Of a DNA stretch of 64,000 bases, positions 45,780-56,800 are shown piece by piece. The notes below the pieces were generated by a model that saw only the letters and a program-made list of their open reading frames with translations, did no database searches and was not told the origin of the DNA. The stretch is from assembly GCF_015706575.1 (NCBI RefSeq), contig NW_024037076.1, forward strand, positions 18,542,898 through 18,606,897. The letters run 5' to 3'. How positions within the stretch are numbered: the stretch's first letter is position 1; each line of letters opens with the position of its first letter. Origin of the DNA: Patiria miniata (taxonomy: Eukaryota; Echinodermata; Asteroidea; Valvatida; Asterinidae). The translations under genes and the position numbers were made by a program.

Positions 45780-46660
45780 TTGTAGAGCATAGGCGTAGCC
45801 AGCCGGGGGGGGGGGGTATTTACCCCCCAATATTTTGTAAAGACTGCCTTTTTCCATTCAAATGCCCTATTTTTCAACGGGCTTACCCCCCCCCCCCCAA
45901 ATAATTTGTAAAGAGTGCCCTTTTTATTTAAGAAGTGCCCTTTTTTCTGAACAAGTGCCCTTTTAGCTGGCTTTTTCTGAATTTTGCACATGTATCGGCC
46001 TGAAAAGCACCATTATATTGGCCGTTTGTGCGCATAATCATTGGTTTTGAACAAGCCCCTATCGGCAGATGGTACCAGCCCACCCCCCCCCCTCCCCCGA
46101 GGCCAAGTGTCCAGAGAAAAAAACCTGTCCACATTTTACCACAGATGTACAAGTGCCCTTTTCAAAAAGTCCCCCCCCCCAATTAAAAAATGGCCGTGCT
46201 ACGCCACTGTAGAGCCTATATTTTAGGGGGGGCTAGCAGGGGTGGATCCAGAAATTTTTGCAGGGAGGCTTGCTGAAATGTGGACCCTAGACCGTTTTTT
46301 TTTTCTCCGGACACTTGGGCCTCCGAAAATCAATGGGGGGGGGGGGGGGTGTACCATATTTTTAATGAGGAGCGCTGATAAAACCCTACAGGCTACAATC
46401 ATGCACACTATATTACCTATAGTGTACAAATGCCCCCTTCTTACGACTATAAAAGGAGACAAAGAAAGAAAATGAGGCGCGAAATCATATTGTTAATTAA
46501 ATGGGTTGGGGGGGCAAATGTTCCTGCCACCCCCCTAAAAAAAAAGAGCAATCGGGAAAATGCTGAAAAATATAGGGATTTAGAGGGGGGGGGGTGTGCT
46601 TTACCCCCCACTAGAAAATATCCTGGCCACGCCCATGCGACTGACCGACCGACTGACTGA
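45780..46660. mobile_element. Nested G/C-run element fragments
   Basis: Several truncated copies adjoin: a block with GCGTAGCCAGCCGGGG and C-runs (about 45790-46205), then GGGGTGGATCCAGAAATTTT (46237) with CTCCGGACACTTGGGCCTCC and G-runs to about 46400, then a GGGGG...TTACCCCCCACTAG segment to about 46640 ending in (GACT)n. They resemble 19709-21614. Boundaries are uncertain. Confidence 0.5.
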
Positions 46661-46690
46661 CTGACTGAGACTTATGCATTCACTTGTTAA

Positions 46691-47210
46691 AGGGAAAATA
46701 CAACATTTGCAAACATCAAAAAATAAAACTACCAAATCATTTTGAAATACCTTGCTGGACTGTTACTGTTAGTGAATGACAGTGTAAAGCAGCCTGTAAA
46801 ATCATGGCACCTCGTATACTGTCAATTTCAAGAAAAGTGGTATTTTTGTATCAATTTCCAACGCTGATCGGCCGACGAGCGTTGGAAAAAAATGGCTTTT
46901 TTTCAAATACTGGCCCCAGTTGACCATCGCACTTGTTTGCAATCGATTACACACCTATGAAGGGTAACAAGCCAGCTAGACTGGTTCCCTGACCTTACAA
47001 TTCCCCAATATATGTACACTGCTCTGTTTCTTCTTAAATGGAGTCAGGGAACCAGACCACAGGAAAATGATTGTTTTTCTTGGTTTTTATAGCATTTTCG
47101 AACCCAAAACCTCAAAAAAGTTAGTGTAACTATATTTGCTATATATTTCCAACCCCCCAATTCCATCCATTTCTGAAAATTACAGCAAAAGCAAATGATG
47201 TATATTCCCT
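46691..47210 (-). mobile_element. TTAA-flanked MITE with central palindrome, copy 1
   Basis: TTAA at 46687-46690 and 47211-47214. The termini are AGGGAAAATACAACATTTGC and the inverted GCAAATGATGTATATTCCCT. A 28-bp imperfect palindrome centred on TCGGCCGA lies at 46858-46885. The copy at 52869-53385 is inverted relative to this one. Confidence 0.8.
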
Positions 47211-47492
47211 TTAACCAGGCAGTGCTATGCTATAAGAAAACCCTGTAGTAAAAGTGCTAACTCCAGCCCATTGTGTCGACCAGATGCATGAAAAGTGATT
47301 AGCCGTTCTGAATTCAATGGGAGACTTGTGAGACATTGGTGGCAGCAAACACACGGGTCCTTTTTCCTTCGTTTGCATCATACTGAGCATGCGCACTTAA
47401 ATAACATAATCTGCCACCAACTTCTCAAAAGTCTCCAATTGAGTAGACATGTGTGCACTCTCGGACAAGCCTTCAAAATCAAAATCCATGTA

Positions 47493-47679
47493 CAGTCGAC
47501 TCTCATTAGTACAAACTCTGTTAATACAAAATTCTGGTTATAACAAACATAAAGCCTTGCTCCCGACTGTGCATTTATGTGCACAATGAATGGGACTGAT
47601 GTTCCTCATAATACAAAATTCTGATATAACAAACAATTTGGCTAGGTCGGTACTAGTTTGTTATAACGAGACTCGACTG
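47493..47679 (+). mobile_element. Tc1/pogo-like MITE, copy 1
   Basis: TA dinucleotides flank an element with termini CAGTCGACTCTC and GAGACTCGACTG, and inner TTATAACAAAC motifs. A TA target and CAGT termini are typical of Tc1/mariner-pogo elements. A second inverted copy is at 57425-57611. Confidence 0.75.
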
Positions 47680-47786
47680 TACATGTACATCATCCCATGG
47701 GGTGGAACCAGAATTTCGACTCTTGGCAATTTCAACAGCACAAGTAATATATTTATCAGTGCAACTTGTGTCTGCCTACAGTGTGG

Positions 47787-47990
47787 GGAAAGATTTCCAT
47801 ATACGAAGTTCACTCAACACCCTGTGTACAAACCCTATGAGATTGGACTGAAAAATTCTAAGTGTTTTCTAAGAAAATGCTTGTATTTTCTCACTGCTCA
47901 AATTGACTTTGATGACATGAAATTGCTATCTGGGGGCTTGTTAGTCAATACAGAGGAAAATTAGTGAACTTCGTATATAGAAATCTTTCC
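47787..47990. mobile_element. hAT-like MITE with 8-bp target duplication
   Basis: CAGTGTGG occurs exactly at 47779-47786 and 47991-47998. The ends are inverted GGAAAGATTTCCATATACG and CGTATATAGAAATCTTTCC, extending through GAAGTTCACT. It is 204 bp with no coding capacity. Confidence 0.85.
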
Positions 47991-47999
47991 CAGTGTGGC

Positions 48000-49804
48000 C
48001 ACGCACTGCTAAGTACTGCATAATTATATACACCACTCACTACAAAAAAAATCCGCTCATTCTACAACCATTTTATAAAACAATTGTATACTTTAATTTC
48101 TTTTTAAATCCATGTCAAAACATTTGGTACAATTTACATTTGTCCTCATATAATCACAGAGGAACAAGAAAGGTTGATATTAAACACCACAAGAAAGGTT
48201 GATAACATCCTGCAAGTGCCTACAGGTACAAAAAAGTATTAGGAAAGAAGGCGGAAATAGACAGTAGCTGTTGTGTGATTATTAATAGGCCCAGCCTCCG
48301 GGAGCAAAAATAATCTTGAAATTACTCAGAGTTTGCTGTTTTCCCCCAGCGAGTTTACACCGAATCAAGTTTTCATGTGGACAAAAAGAAGAATGCACGT
48401 GCGTTTTCCGTGTGAGGGACGTGCAGCTAACTTCGCTTGGATTCACTCCCAGCTTGTTATCTTATTATCACACCGATATCAATGTTTTCATAAACAAATG
48501 GGAGACTTACGAAATGCTTGTGGCAGCAGACACAATGGTAAATTGTTAACGTCAACTAACTAACTTAACTATTATTGTTGACGTCATGTTTAAGCTAATG
48601 TGCGCATATTCAAAATGAAGTAAACAATTAAAAAGGACCGGTGTGTTTACTGCCACCAATGTCTCAAAACTCTCCCACTGTTTGATACGTCACAGTATGT
48701 GTGCGTGCTTGCATACGATTCTTATCATTTGACAGAAAGATAATCACGTTGTTGCGCATTCTGGCAAAAACTCTCATGGTGTGGACATTCAAATGACCCA
48801 AAGCTATAGACGATCCCGGGCACGTGAGCACTGTACACCCATGAGGCCCCCTTCAATGGAGAATCCATTGTGCATGCTATTGTACAAAGCAACTGCCCTA
48901 TGACCGATATCAGAACAATAGCTAGCACAATGCTTTGGCCATCGAAGGAGCCTTCACGATAGCATGCCTGGATTGGTTAATACTTAAAAACACAGTTTTT
49001 TTGTCAAAAATCATTTCCATAAATTTCTAATAACGAAAAATGTAAAGATTCAAAGCCAGATGTCAAATTAACATGCAATGTCCAACTTTACTTCATAGCA
49101 CCAAGCCTTGAAAATCCTGAAATCTTTGCAATAATCCCCTCGAAATGGGATTGATAGGAAATGTGCCATCTTAGTGATTAGAGAAAAGACTTTGTTTACG
49201 GCTTCACTCACACATGCATTCGTTATGACGTCTAAAACACGGCTAATTTAAGTTGGATCAAAACCACAGCTTTCTTTCATTAACTGCAGATGAAATTAGT
49301 ATTCAGTATCATCAACTAAATGACAGATTTTATCCTTTAATACCTGAAGGATTTGAATAGATGGGCGGTTAATTCTTTTGGCATCCTGCCAAATAAAAAA
49401 AAAAACCTGAAATCTCCACAAGGGTAACACACTTTCTGGTAAACTCGGGGGCATTTTTGCAAATAAATACAATATTTTCCCAACATATACAATCCTATCA
49501 TCCGAACACCATTATTAATTATAATTCATAAATACCTAAGGCAGTTTACCCATTCCTATTTGTCGAGAGCCCGTCACGTGGCCAGTCTTAAAATGTTGAT
49601 AAAGACCGGCCGGTTGGTCTTAAACACTTTTCCAGTGTCGCATAAAATTTGGACTCCTATAAAATCCAATGCCTTTTACCGTTTCAGGCTACTGCTTGAA
49701 CGTTCACAATCCTCACATAGGCATAGGCAATATTACCAGCGAGTCAGAATTGTATAGTCCCAAATTCACAATACACCGACACGGCTGCATTGTGCGCCAC
49801 ATTG
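48000..49804. other. Intergenic interval, nothing recognised
   Basis: AT-rich sequence with short frames only. No bounded repeat or family match was seen. Confidence 0.3.
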
Positions 49805-49812
49805 CACAGCAC

Positions 49813-50126
49813 CAAGGGCGGATCCAGAACACAATTTTGGGGGGGGCCAAAAAAAATTTGGTCCCCCCCCCAAAAAGTGGGGCTCAAAAATTACGGCGTG
49901 GGGTTCGGGGCCCGTGAGGGCCCCGAAAAATTTTTGGATTCTAGATGCTCTGTGGTGCGATCTGAGGCAATTTCTGACCACTTTAACCAATTTTTTTTGA
50001 GGAAAAGATGGTGGTGTACTCATTGCCTGCCTTTATTGCGATGTCACATTAAAAAAAAAAAAAAATTGGTTTCGTTTTGGGGGGGGGGCCATGGCCCCCT
50101 TTGGCCCCCCCCTGGATCCGCCCTTG
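49813..50126 (+). mobile_element. hAT-like MITE with CAAGGGCGGATCCAG ends, copy 2
   Basis: Exact 8-bp target duplication CACAGCAC at 49805-49812 and 50127-50134. The termini are CAAGGGCGGATCCAG and CTGGATCCGCCCTTG, with G-runs near both ends. The interior is shared with 29453-29726. The intact duplication indicates a fairly young insertion. It has no transposase. Confidence 0.9.
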
Positions 50127-50139
50127 CACAGCACGTGTG

Positions 50140-51590
50140 ACGTGAGCCCCAATCACCATATAAGGAGTTGTTTACGGCTATTCGCGAGACTGGCCATTCC
50201 ATAATACAGCTAAAGGGGAGTCTCCCAAAAAAAATATGAGGTAAAATTGTTGAACAAAATCATTGGAAATTTATAATTTTGGACTTGTTTTGACTTTGGG
50301 ACTGAAAAGTTTTGATTTTGTTTTTAACAGAAAAAGGGCTTCGCCTGGGGTAATTATCAGCATTCCAGACTCCAACCAGTCTTAAACATAGTGTTTAACA
50401 CCTCCCGAGCACACATTTATTCCCTTAGTTATACTACCTCCCCCTCCTCAAATACTACTTATTTGAAATCAACTTTACCCCAAATAGGTGGTTTTTAAAT
50501 GTTTCTTCTTCTTTTTTGCACTTTACGGGATGACTGCACATTTTTTGATATCATCAACCCTGGGCAATTGGATTTTGGTTTTTAGTTTATTTTAATACAA
50601 AATCGATACTATTCAAATTTAAATATAAGATTTTAAATTGCCAAATCTACCAGTGTAAAATGTGTTGGGCTGTCATAATAATTTTGTATACACGTATATT
50701 ATTTTGGTGTCCATTTCTGTGCCACGAGCTAGTTTTTTGCATTGTCAGCATTAGGTCACAGGTTAAAGAACTTTCTTTTGTTTGTAAACATTGGCACCAT
50801 TTCATATGGGCTGCCGCAAGCGCAAAAAATTGAAGCCGTGGTTGGCAACATACTTTTCCCAAAAAAGTCCCCATAACGACCTCAATGCATAGTAAAAAGG
50901 CATGTGTAGGAATTATCTTGTAGCTTTGTTGACAATGTTGTATTTCCAACAATCAAATAATATTTGGTTATTTTTAAGTCGCTACGCCACAACGTACGCC
51001 ACCTTACCTGATTGCGCAAGTTACGGCACAATTTGTTTTGTGCAAGTCGCGGACTAAAATGCACTATGCAACTTTTGTAAAATTGTCATAACTGAAATGT
51101 TGCACAAGTTGTGCAATAAATTGTGGTGCAAGCGTACTTATATCATTGCGTAAAGTTTCGTGAAATCAGCTGCTGGAGTTCTGCAGATGAAGATGGAATC
51201 AAAACCAGTTGAACCATCACAATATTCTGCCCATTGTGATCAAATCTGACAATAGTCATTGATTTTTTTCGAAAAATCCCAACTTTTCTGCATGTAGGCA
51301 AAAGGGATCCAACTTCATGTAGTTTGAAACTAGGTATCTATGGACTTCATGTATGAACAGTAGCTGATGCTTTTTTACGATTTTTAAGAACTCCAATGGG
51401 AGGGACACACCGCATGCGTGTACTGGTTCACGGTAACGTGGCGCAAAGTATGCACGACTTATGCCGTTGAGGGGGTACTTGTGCGCAGAGTTCAAGCCAA
51501 TGGGGGTAAGAAAACATCTAATTTGAGAGGAAACTGCAATAGTTACACAATATGTAGAAATGTGTGGATATACGAAAGTGTTAACCTACT
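50140..51590. other. Intergenic interval, nothing recognised
   Basis: No gene family or bounded repeat recognised. Confidence 0.3.
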
Positions 51591-52194
51591 GGGTGGTTAA
51601 AAAAAAAAGGACACCCACATTTGACAGCAATTTTTACCTATTTTAAAAAAAATATTTTCAACTGCCGATTAGTAGCTTAAAGTACTGGCCTCAAGTAAAT
51701 GTGACGAAAAAATCGTTGCATTTGCACATTTTGTCGTTGAGCTATGCTAATTTGAACATTTCATGTGCCAAACCTGTTTGTCCATGGAGGTATACATTCC
51801 CTTCGCTTGACCGAGCTCAGCTATCAGAGCTTTATTTGAAGGCGAAGTATTAGCACACTTCAAACAAGGATAGCTATTTAGAATTCTTTTTCTTTTCGTC
51901 AAGTGTTACTTTAATATCATCAAAACATAAATAAAGGTATAAGCCCTATTATGATATGATTATGATAAATATATTTTGGTGGGAAGGTTTTTTAGTATTT
52001 ATGAACTACGAAAACGTCCAATTTACATAGAATAACCCGTGGACAAGACTGATTTTGGTGACTTTTGGTGACTCAAATTAGCATGGTTAGAGGCCTATAC
52101 TTCACGACTTTGTAAAAAAAATATTCAAAATACGTTCATTAAGTAGGTAAAAATCGCTGTCAAGAGTGAGTGTTCTTTTTTTTTTTAACCACCC
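51591..52194. mobile_element. MITE with GGGTGGTTAAAAAAA ends
   Basis: The inverted ends GGGTGGTTAAAAAA (51591) and TTTTTTAACCACCC (to 52194) continue inward with TTGACAGCAATTTTTACCTA and its reverse complement near 52145-52165. It is about 604 bp. Its right end is the source of the adjacent tandem array. Confidence 0.7.
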
Positions 52195-52590
52195 TGTATT
52201 ATTATCCAACAAAATCAATCAATATACATGTACATGTCATTTGGTGACTCAAATTAGCATGGTTAAAGGCCTATACTTCACGACTTTGTAAAAAAAATAT
52301 TTAAAATACGTTCATTAAGTAGGTGAAAATCGCTGTCAAGAGTGAGTGTTCTTTTTTTTTTTAACCACCCTGTATTATTATCCAACAAAATCAATCAATA
52401 TACATGTACATGTCATTTGGTGACTCAAATTAGCATGGTTAAAGGCCTATACTTCACGACTTTGTAAAAAAAATATTTAAAATACGTTCATTAAGTAGGT
52501 GAAAATCGCTGTCAAGAGTGAGTGTTCTTTTTTTTTTAACCACCCTGTATTATTATCCAACAAAATCAATCAATATACATGTACATGTCA
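52061..52590 (+). repeat. Tandem repeat, ~177-bp unit, three copies
   Basis: Units starting TTTGGTGACTCAAATTAGCA recur at about 52063, 52240 and 52417 and run through AACCACCCTGTATTATTATC and CAATATACATGTACATGT. Units 2 and 3 are almost identical to each other and differ slightly from unit 1, so the amplification is recent. Confidence 0.9.
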
Positions 52591-52868
52591 TTGGGAGGAG
52601 GGCGACACCTTTCTACACATACACACACGCGGTTGCATTGATGATCCATTCTTTCCATGCAGAGGTTCATAACTTTCAGCACAAACCTTAAACTAAAATC
52701 ATCTCGCCGATATTAATTATCCTTAAGTATCATTTGTGTGGAAATGGACCAACTGATTGATTTAAGGAAGCACTTGCACAGGTTGAAAAAGAACATCCAC
52801 AACACAGCTGAAATGAATTAGGTTGCAACAGAAGTCACTTTAAGAGGGTTCTTTCTTAGTGTTGTTAA

Positions 52869-53385
52869 AGGGAATGTATAACATTTGCTTTTGCTTCTCT
52901 TTTCTGAAATAAATGGATTTGGAGGATCAGTATGTTATAGCAAATATTGTTAAAATGACTTGTTTCACGTTTTGGGCTTGTAAATGCTGGAAAAACCAAG
53001 AAAACCAATCATGTTCTTGTAGTCTGGTTCCCTGACCCCACTTAAGATAAATTGGAGCAATTTATAGATTGGGGGGAATTGTAAGGTCAGAAAATCAGTC
53101 TAGTAGTCTTGTACCCCTTCACAGGTGAGTAATCAATTAGAAAGAAAATGCGGAATAACTAATTAGGAAAAAATAGGAGCAGTTTTTGAAAAAAAGACAG
53201 TTTTCTCCAACGCTGGTCGGCCGACCAGCGTTGGAAAAATACCATTTTTCTTGAAAATGTCAGCACACCAGGATCCATGCTTTTACAGGGTGCTGTGGAA
53301 TATTATTCCCTGACAATGCAGTACGATATTTCGTTATAATTTGATCATTTCGTTTTTTGATGTTTACAAATGTTGTATCTTCCCT
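52869..53385 (+). mobile_element. TTAA-flanked MITE with central palindrome, copy 2
   Basis: TTAA at 52865-52868 and 53386-53389. It is the inverted counterpart of 46691-47210. The central 28-bp palindrome at 53207-53234 is perfect in this copy (half-site CCAACGCTGGTCGG). Confidence 0.85.
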
Positions 53386-53603
53386 TTAATCTACAGTGAA
53401 AACCCCAAACTTGAGTGGAGATATTAGGTTTTTTTCTGTTAGGACGGCTCGTATGGTTTAACGCCTTTCTAATTGCTTTAATATCAGTGACAAAGTTCGG
53501 CACAAAAATGTTATTCACCTCTGCAAGGTTAAAATGTACAAACCCTGAGGAACAGCTGAAAAAATAATCAGCTAATTAGAAAAACTAAATTAAATGTCTA
53601 TTT

Positions 53604-53810
53604 GGAAAGAATGTTGCAACCTGACGCTACTTCAGTGGTTGCGTACAAAGTCTACGGAGAGTCAAGAACATTTTGTAAGTATTTCCTAACAAAATAGGAA
53701 AATATTTCTCAGTCCCAGATTCATGTCTTATCATTATTTTTCCAATGACTGACCTTCCATGAGATGATATATGAAGGAAAAAAGCAGCGTCAGGTTGCAA
53801 CATTCTTTCC
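53604..53810. mobile_element. hAT-like MITE with perfect 25-bp ends in the SLC25A42 3' region
   Basis: Exact 8-bp target duplication GTCTATTT at 53596-53603 and 53811-53818. The ends start GGAAAGAATGTTGCAACC and are perfect inverted repeats over 25 bp. It lies 59 bp beyond the SLC25A42 stop codon, so it is probably transcribed in the 3' UTR. Its interior includes TACAAAGTCTACGGAGAGTC, related to 17624-17894. Confidence 0.85.
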
Positions 53811-53869
53811 GTCTATTTTGTACTCGACAGCTTGAAAATATTGCCACATGAAGCGCATGCCGTACGGTT

Positions 53870-56800
53870 TCAGCCGACGTCGTCGTGTAGTACCCTCTGC
53901 TGTAGGAACCGGCGAGCCAGCTCGTATGTCGTGAAGCTGACCCCCACCGCAATGGGGCCCTTGACCCAGTTCATGCTCAGGCCTTTGTACAGTCCCCGCA
54001 CCACACCCCCCTCGTGGTAGATTTCCCTGGCCGTGTTGACGATGGTGTCGTAGGTGTACTTGGTGAGTCCCGCCGTCTGCATGCGCCGGCGGACCACGTC
54101 TAGCGGGTAGGAGGCGGACTGGCCCACCAGGCCCGCCACGGCGCCGAACGCCATGTTGTAGGATGGTGTCGGATGAGACTTGCCTGTCAACTCTGTACAG
54201 AGAGGAAAAAAAACAACCAAAATAACAAATAAATTGAGCTGGCATACAGAACCTACAATACAGACGCAGATCTGGGCAATGCAATCCGTGTATCGAAAAA
54301 AAAGCTGGCCATAGCTATGCACAAGAACAATATAATGAATCGGAGATCCGAGTTAATCTCTAAATGCTGTCACAGCAACAACTGATACAAAACCCCCGGA
54401 CAGCGGCAAGAAAAAGTAACCACCCAGCCGTGCAAAAGAACAAGAACCTACAATACATGTACTTATCTATTTTTTTAAAATCAGTACCAGGTTGTCACCA
54501 GTTGTTCCCTCAGAATTTAATTTGAATTTAACAAATAACAACATGGGCTTAAAACCAAAAAAAAACCTCCCCAAGAAAAAAAGTAAAAAAATTACAGGCC
54601 ATACAATACTATTTTTCCATTCTTGTATTATTTTTGACGGATATCATGTTGTATTCCTAGTGGCTGCATATCATGCATAGTCAGCGAGGATATTATTTTC
54701 AATAAAGTACAATTTTTGAAGGTGATGAGAATTACCAACCTTAATTTTACACTTTACTGAGTGGATATTTCAAACAAAGCAAATTTATCAGTGACAGACA
54801 TAGCGTTTGATGATTTTAAAGTTCGAGATAAAGTTTGTTGGTGGCATCGGTGGCGGAACAGTTTTGAAAGTGGGAGTGGGGCCAAAACACCATCGGTGCT
54901 GGCTGGCCGTTTCATTGATAGGGGGAGCCCCTATGTTTTCCTTATTGGTGAATGTTCCGCTGCATGTGTCATGTCAACTGCAGTGTATGTAAGCCTTCCC
55001 AAAGATTGCAAGCGATCAGTCAATCCTGTTATTTCCAGAGACGGTAGACTACAGAACTTATTTTCTATGTTTACCCAGATATACGGCCAAGAGTACACTA
55101 CTTTGGGACCTACCAAGAGTCAGGGAATCGCCCCCCCCCCCCCCTTCGCCCGGATCCGCCGACAACAGTGGGTGGTGGCAAGATGTTTGCCAAGATTGTA
55201 CATAAGGATAAACATTTTCTCACCTCGATGCCTCTTCTTGAAGGTCTCAAAGATGAAGAAACTTATCCCGCCGTACGGGATTACCCCTAGCACAGTGGGT
55301 AGATAGCCTCGGTAGAAACTCACGAGGCCTTCCTGACGAAACGTAATTCTAATGATACTGCTCATGGACTTGTGGCTGTTAAGACAAGAAGCAGAGATTG
55401 TTTTTCATGATTATTTCCATATTATCACCGTGATACTATACAGCAACTTTTACTTGTGTTGTGTTGTGTTGTGTGTGCCTCAATCATGCAAAATTCTCCA
55501 GCAATCACTGTCAATATGTTGAGGCAGAGCCAGTGAACTCGTGCAGGGGATTTAAGTATAATCTAGGCCTAAATTTTTGCACGGCTGAGCATAAACAACA
55601 CAAGGTCTGGCCCAAGACCTTGACACAGTGCATTCTCCAAAATCAGCCACACATTTATGCCATATAGTCTCAATCAATCCTGCAAAATCCTCCATTTTGC
55701 AAAGAAGATTTTGAACCATTTGGGAAGGTTAGGGTTAAATTTGAGCAGTCCGAACTTATTAGTGATACAAAATCTTTTTATAATCTTTTGCCTCCCAAAG
55801 TTTCTTCTAACTAAAAAAATGGGTCCTGTTGTATACTGTTTAACTTATTATCTTTTTGTATGTTTCATGCATCTGATTGTTTGTACTTTGTGGAAGGAAA
55901 CTATACAATAAGACGGAATTATCCAAAGTAGTGGCTTTGTTTATATTGTACCTTTCGCGGTTAGTGACGGCCATGCGGGCTCGGACACAGTCTAGAGGAT
56001 ACGTTAATGTGGATGCTGTAACACCGGCCAACGAGCCAGCCAGAAACCTTGGGATTGGCTGTAAACTCCTTCAACGAAAACAAGAACAAAAATGTTAATA
56101 AATTACAGATTTGTTATGAAAAAGTACCTTTGGCGGTTAGTGACGGCCATGCGGGCTCGGACACAATCCAGAGGATACGTTATTGCGGATGCCGTGACAC
56201 TTGCTAACGAGCCTGCAAGAAACCTTGGGAGTGGCTGTAAACTCCTTCACCGAAAAAACAAGAAAAAAATATTAATAAATTACAGATTTCATGCATGCAA
56301 CTGGGAAGTCACCAAAAAAAGAAGAGGAAATTCAAATCTTTCCAAGACTTTATACAGTATTTTTCTATTTTTAACCCTAGCCACCCTGAATCCTTCAAAA
56401 TTCCTCTTTGCCAAAGTGGAGGACTTTGGAGGATTGAGGTTACGTGGCAAAAGTGCATTACTGATTTCGTAGGCTGCACTTTGTCAAGGTCTTGGGCCAG
56501 ACCTTGTGTTGTTTTTGCTCAACCATGCATAAATATAGGCCTGGATTATGCTTGAAATCCTCCATACAGCACCAGGATGTCACTGGCCAAGCCTCAACAT
56601 GTTGACAGTCACTGCCACAGGATTTTGCAGGATTCAGGCAGTAGTCACCCCTCCGTGGACCATATTCAAGGAATTTGAAGGATTGAGCTATTTTTCCATG
56701 AGGCCAATTGGAAGATTTTGCAGGATTGAGGCTACATCCTAGCAAAAAGGCCTAGGGAGTTAGGGTTAATGGCACACATGGGAAGTAAAGAAAGAGGAAA

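Noticed and set aside
54761-55306. 181-residue plus-strand frame
   Set aside because: It runs antisense across SLC25A42 exon 5 and through a C-run; no family resemblance.
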